64,000 nt of DNA. Origin: Nocardiopsis alba DSM 43377 (GTDB lineage Bacteria > Actinomycetota > Actinomycetes > Streptosporangiales > Streptosporangiaceae). Positions within the stretch are counted from its first letter, which is position 1, and the number at the start of each line of letters is the position of its first letter. Shown here piece after piece: positions 62,806 to 64,000 of this stretch. The stretch covers positions 310,001-374,000 of the forward strand of contig NZ_ANAC01000012.1 of NCBI RefSeq assembly GCF_000341225.1, in the 5' to 3' direction. Under the pieces are notes generated by a model that saw only the letters and a program-made list of their open reading frames with translations, did no database searches and was not told where the DNA came from. The translations under genes and the position numbers were made by a program.

Positions 62806-63570
62806 TCAACGGGTCCGACGCTCACGCGCCCGCTCCAACGCCGTCTCCAGATCGTCGGTGACCGGCTCCCCGTGCCCGGGCAACAACGCGGTCCGCTCCG
62901 ACAACCCGGACAACCGGTCCAGGGAACGCACGGCCTGCTCATAGTCGTGGGTGGACATCCCGCCCACCACACAGGGCCCCTCCACACCGGTGGTGAAGTC
63001 GTGCGTGACCAGGGCGTCGCCGGTGAAGGCCACCCGCCGGTCCTCGAAGACCACCACCGAACTGCCCGGCGTATGCCCGGGGATCGACAGCACTCGCGGC
63101 CGCCCCGGAACCTCCTCCAACACCTCGTCATGGCCGAACGTGGAGTAGGAACGCACCCGGGCCGAGGTGAACGCCCCCTGCTGCCCCAGATGGAGCAGGG
63201 ACCCCGCGGCCCCGGGGTGACGCAGCAGACCGTGCAACAGACCGTGCTCGGGAGGCGCGTGCACCATCGAACTGGTGGGGCCGTCGTCCAGAATCGGAGC
63301 GTCGGCCTCGTGCACCCACACCCGGGCCCCGCCGTCGTCGCGCGCCCGCTCGGCCAACCCGGTGTGGTCGGGGTGGGCGTGGGTGAGCACCACCGCCCGC
63401 AACCGGCCCCCGATCCAGGCCACGGCGTCCAACAGTTGAGCGCTGTGCGTGGGCAACCCGGCGTCCACCATGACCAGGCCGTCATCGGTGTCCACCAGAT
63501 AGAAGTTCACCACGTGGTCTCCGAGGCGGTACACACCGGGAGCGACCTGGGTACAGGTGTGCGTCATCAT
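62806..63570 (-). CDS. Metallo-beta-lactamase-fold hydrolase
   Basis: A 254-residue MBL protein. The metal motif THAHPDHTG is near residue 65, GHTPGSSV near 165 and the last histidine is in LLPGHGEPV near 230. These fit the glyoxalase II/lactonase subgroup (quorum-quenching lactonases or thioesterases). ATG 63570 or 63567 starts it. It lies 59 bp upstream of rnz on the same strand, so they may be transcribed together. Confidence 0.88.
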   Translation of the reverse strand: MMTHTCTQVAPGVYRLGDHVVNFYLVDTDDGLVMVDAGLPTHSAQLLDAVAWIGGRLRAVVLTHAHPDHTGLAERARDDGGARVWVHEADAPILDDGPTSSMVHAPPEHGLLHGLLRHPGAAGSLLHLGQQGAFTSARVRSYSTFGHDEVLEEVPGRPRVLSIPGHTPGSSVVVFEDRRVAFTGDALVTHDFTTGVEGPCVVGGMSTHDYEQAVRSLDRLSGLSERTALLPGHGEPVTDDLETALERARERRTR

Positions 63571-63786
63571 CCCTCCCGCCCCGTCTCGGGCCCGACCTCC
63601 CCACTCGACCGGCGGGCCCTCCTCCTCTTGTACCCACCACCGGCGCGAGTCCCGCCCTCACCACGCCGGAGGAAGCGCCATCGCTCGAGGTCACGGGCCC
63701 CACGGCCCGCGGCGCACCGCCTCGGGACGGCGCGGAGGGCCCGGCGGACCGTGCGCCCCCTCACCGCCTCGACTAGCGTCGGAGCC

Positions 63787-64000
63787 GTGAGCAACATCGA
63801 ACCCCACCCCGCCGAGCAGCGGGTCTGCGGCGGCGAGGTCGACCGCCCCGGCCCCGAGCCCGATACCGAACTCCTCGAACCCCGCCGGGTCCCCCTCGGA
63901 GGACCGCGCGCCATGCCGGTCCTTCGAGCCCTGCCCGGCAAGAACCGGCGCATGGTCGGAGCCTGGTGCTTCGCCGACGCCTACGGGCCCGTGGACGTCT
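63787..64000 (+). CDS. Pirin family protein (partial, N-terminus)
   Basis: The first 71 residues of a pirin, cut by the window end. The pattern RRVPLGGPRAMPVLRALPGK followed by RRMVGAWCFADAYGPVDV is the N-terminal part of bacterial pirins, a cupin-fold iron protein with quercetinase-like or redox-sensor roles. The start is GTG 63787 after a GGAGCC stretch. The metal-binding histidines lie beyond the window. Confidence 0.82.
   Translation, partial: MSNIEPHPAEQRVCGGEVDRPGPEPDTELLEPRRVPLGGPRAMPVLRALPGKNRRMVGAWCFADAYGPVDV

Overview
This is 64 kb of very GC-rich DNA with frequent GTG and TTG starts, short intergenic gaps and many small overlapping operons. The families present (WYL and TetR regulators, SHOCT, DUF3052-like, DUF2784, FhuF-type Fe-S reductase, sensor-domain and HisKA_3 kinases, paired small fluoride channels) point to an actinomycete chromosome. 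Nocardiopsaceae or a close relative is my guess from protein style, not something shown by a marker gene. I see no rRNA, tRNA, transposase, integrase, phage gene or CRISPR array.

Layout. 0-13 kb: a cut-off aminodeoxychorismate or anthranilate synthase amidotransferase, a SHOCT miniprotein, an ABC-F ATPase behind a long structured leader, an amidohydrolase, a sugar porter, a TPR-like protein, biotin synthase, a DAO-type oxidoreductase, DDAH, a CGNR-type regulator divergent from an MFS exporter, and a WYL regulator. 13-26 kb: small membrane and enzyme genes, a DUF4097 solenoid protein, a LuxR/HisKA_3 two-component pair, a FhuF-like protein, several regulators, a TetR with a frameshifted GAP-family gene, and a standalone sensor-domain membrane protein. 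The last shares a palindrome with the two-component pair.

26-38 kb: an ABC exporter behind a SoxR/MerR-style promoter, sugar O-acetyltransferase, FAD monooxygenase, a TetR-acyltransferase operon, two overlapping fluoride channel genes, an orphan acidic protein beside an AT-rich gap, hemerythrin, esterase, methyltransferase and SDR. 38-49 kb: a short UvrA-like (DrrC-type) ATPase divergent from a TetR-phosphotransferase-nucleotidyltransferase operon, a TetR-SGNH hydrolase operon, a MerR regulator divergent from a membrane protein, and a methyltransferase broken at a homopolymer. 49-64 kb: a three-copy repeat, a methyltransferase, glutamate dehydrogenase, an A-PCP-thioester reductase synthetase between two long non-coding stretches, a kinase-like protein, a Gfo/Idh/MocA protein, an XRE-cupin regulator divergent from a PAT-like acetyltransferase, a DMT exporter, RNase Z, a metallo-hydrolase and the start of a pirin.

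The common theme is a chromosomal accessory zone of regulator-plus-effector pairs for stress, drug and xenobiotic handling, mixed with a few core metabolic genes (bioB, gdhA, rnz). The most promising leads are the A-PCP-reductase locus, the ABC-F attenuation-like leader, the shared sensor/two-component palindrome, the SoxR-like exporter promoter, the DrrC/APH/NTase resistance-like block and the orphan acidic zinc-motif protein.
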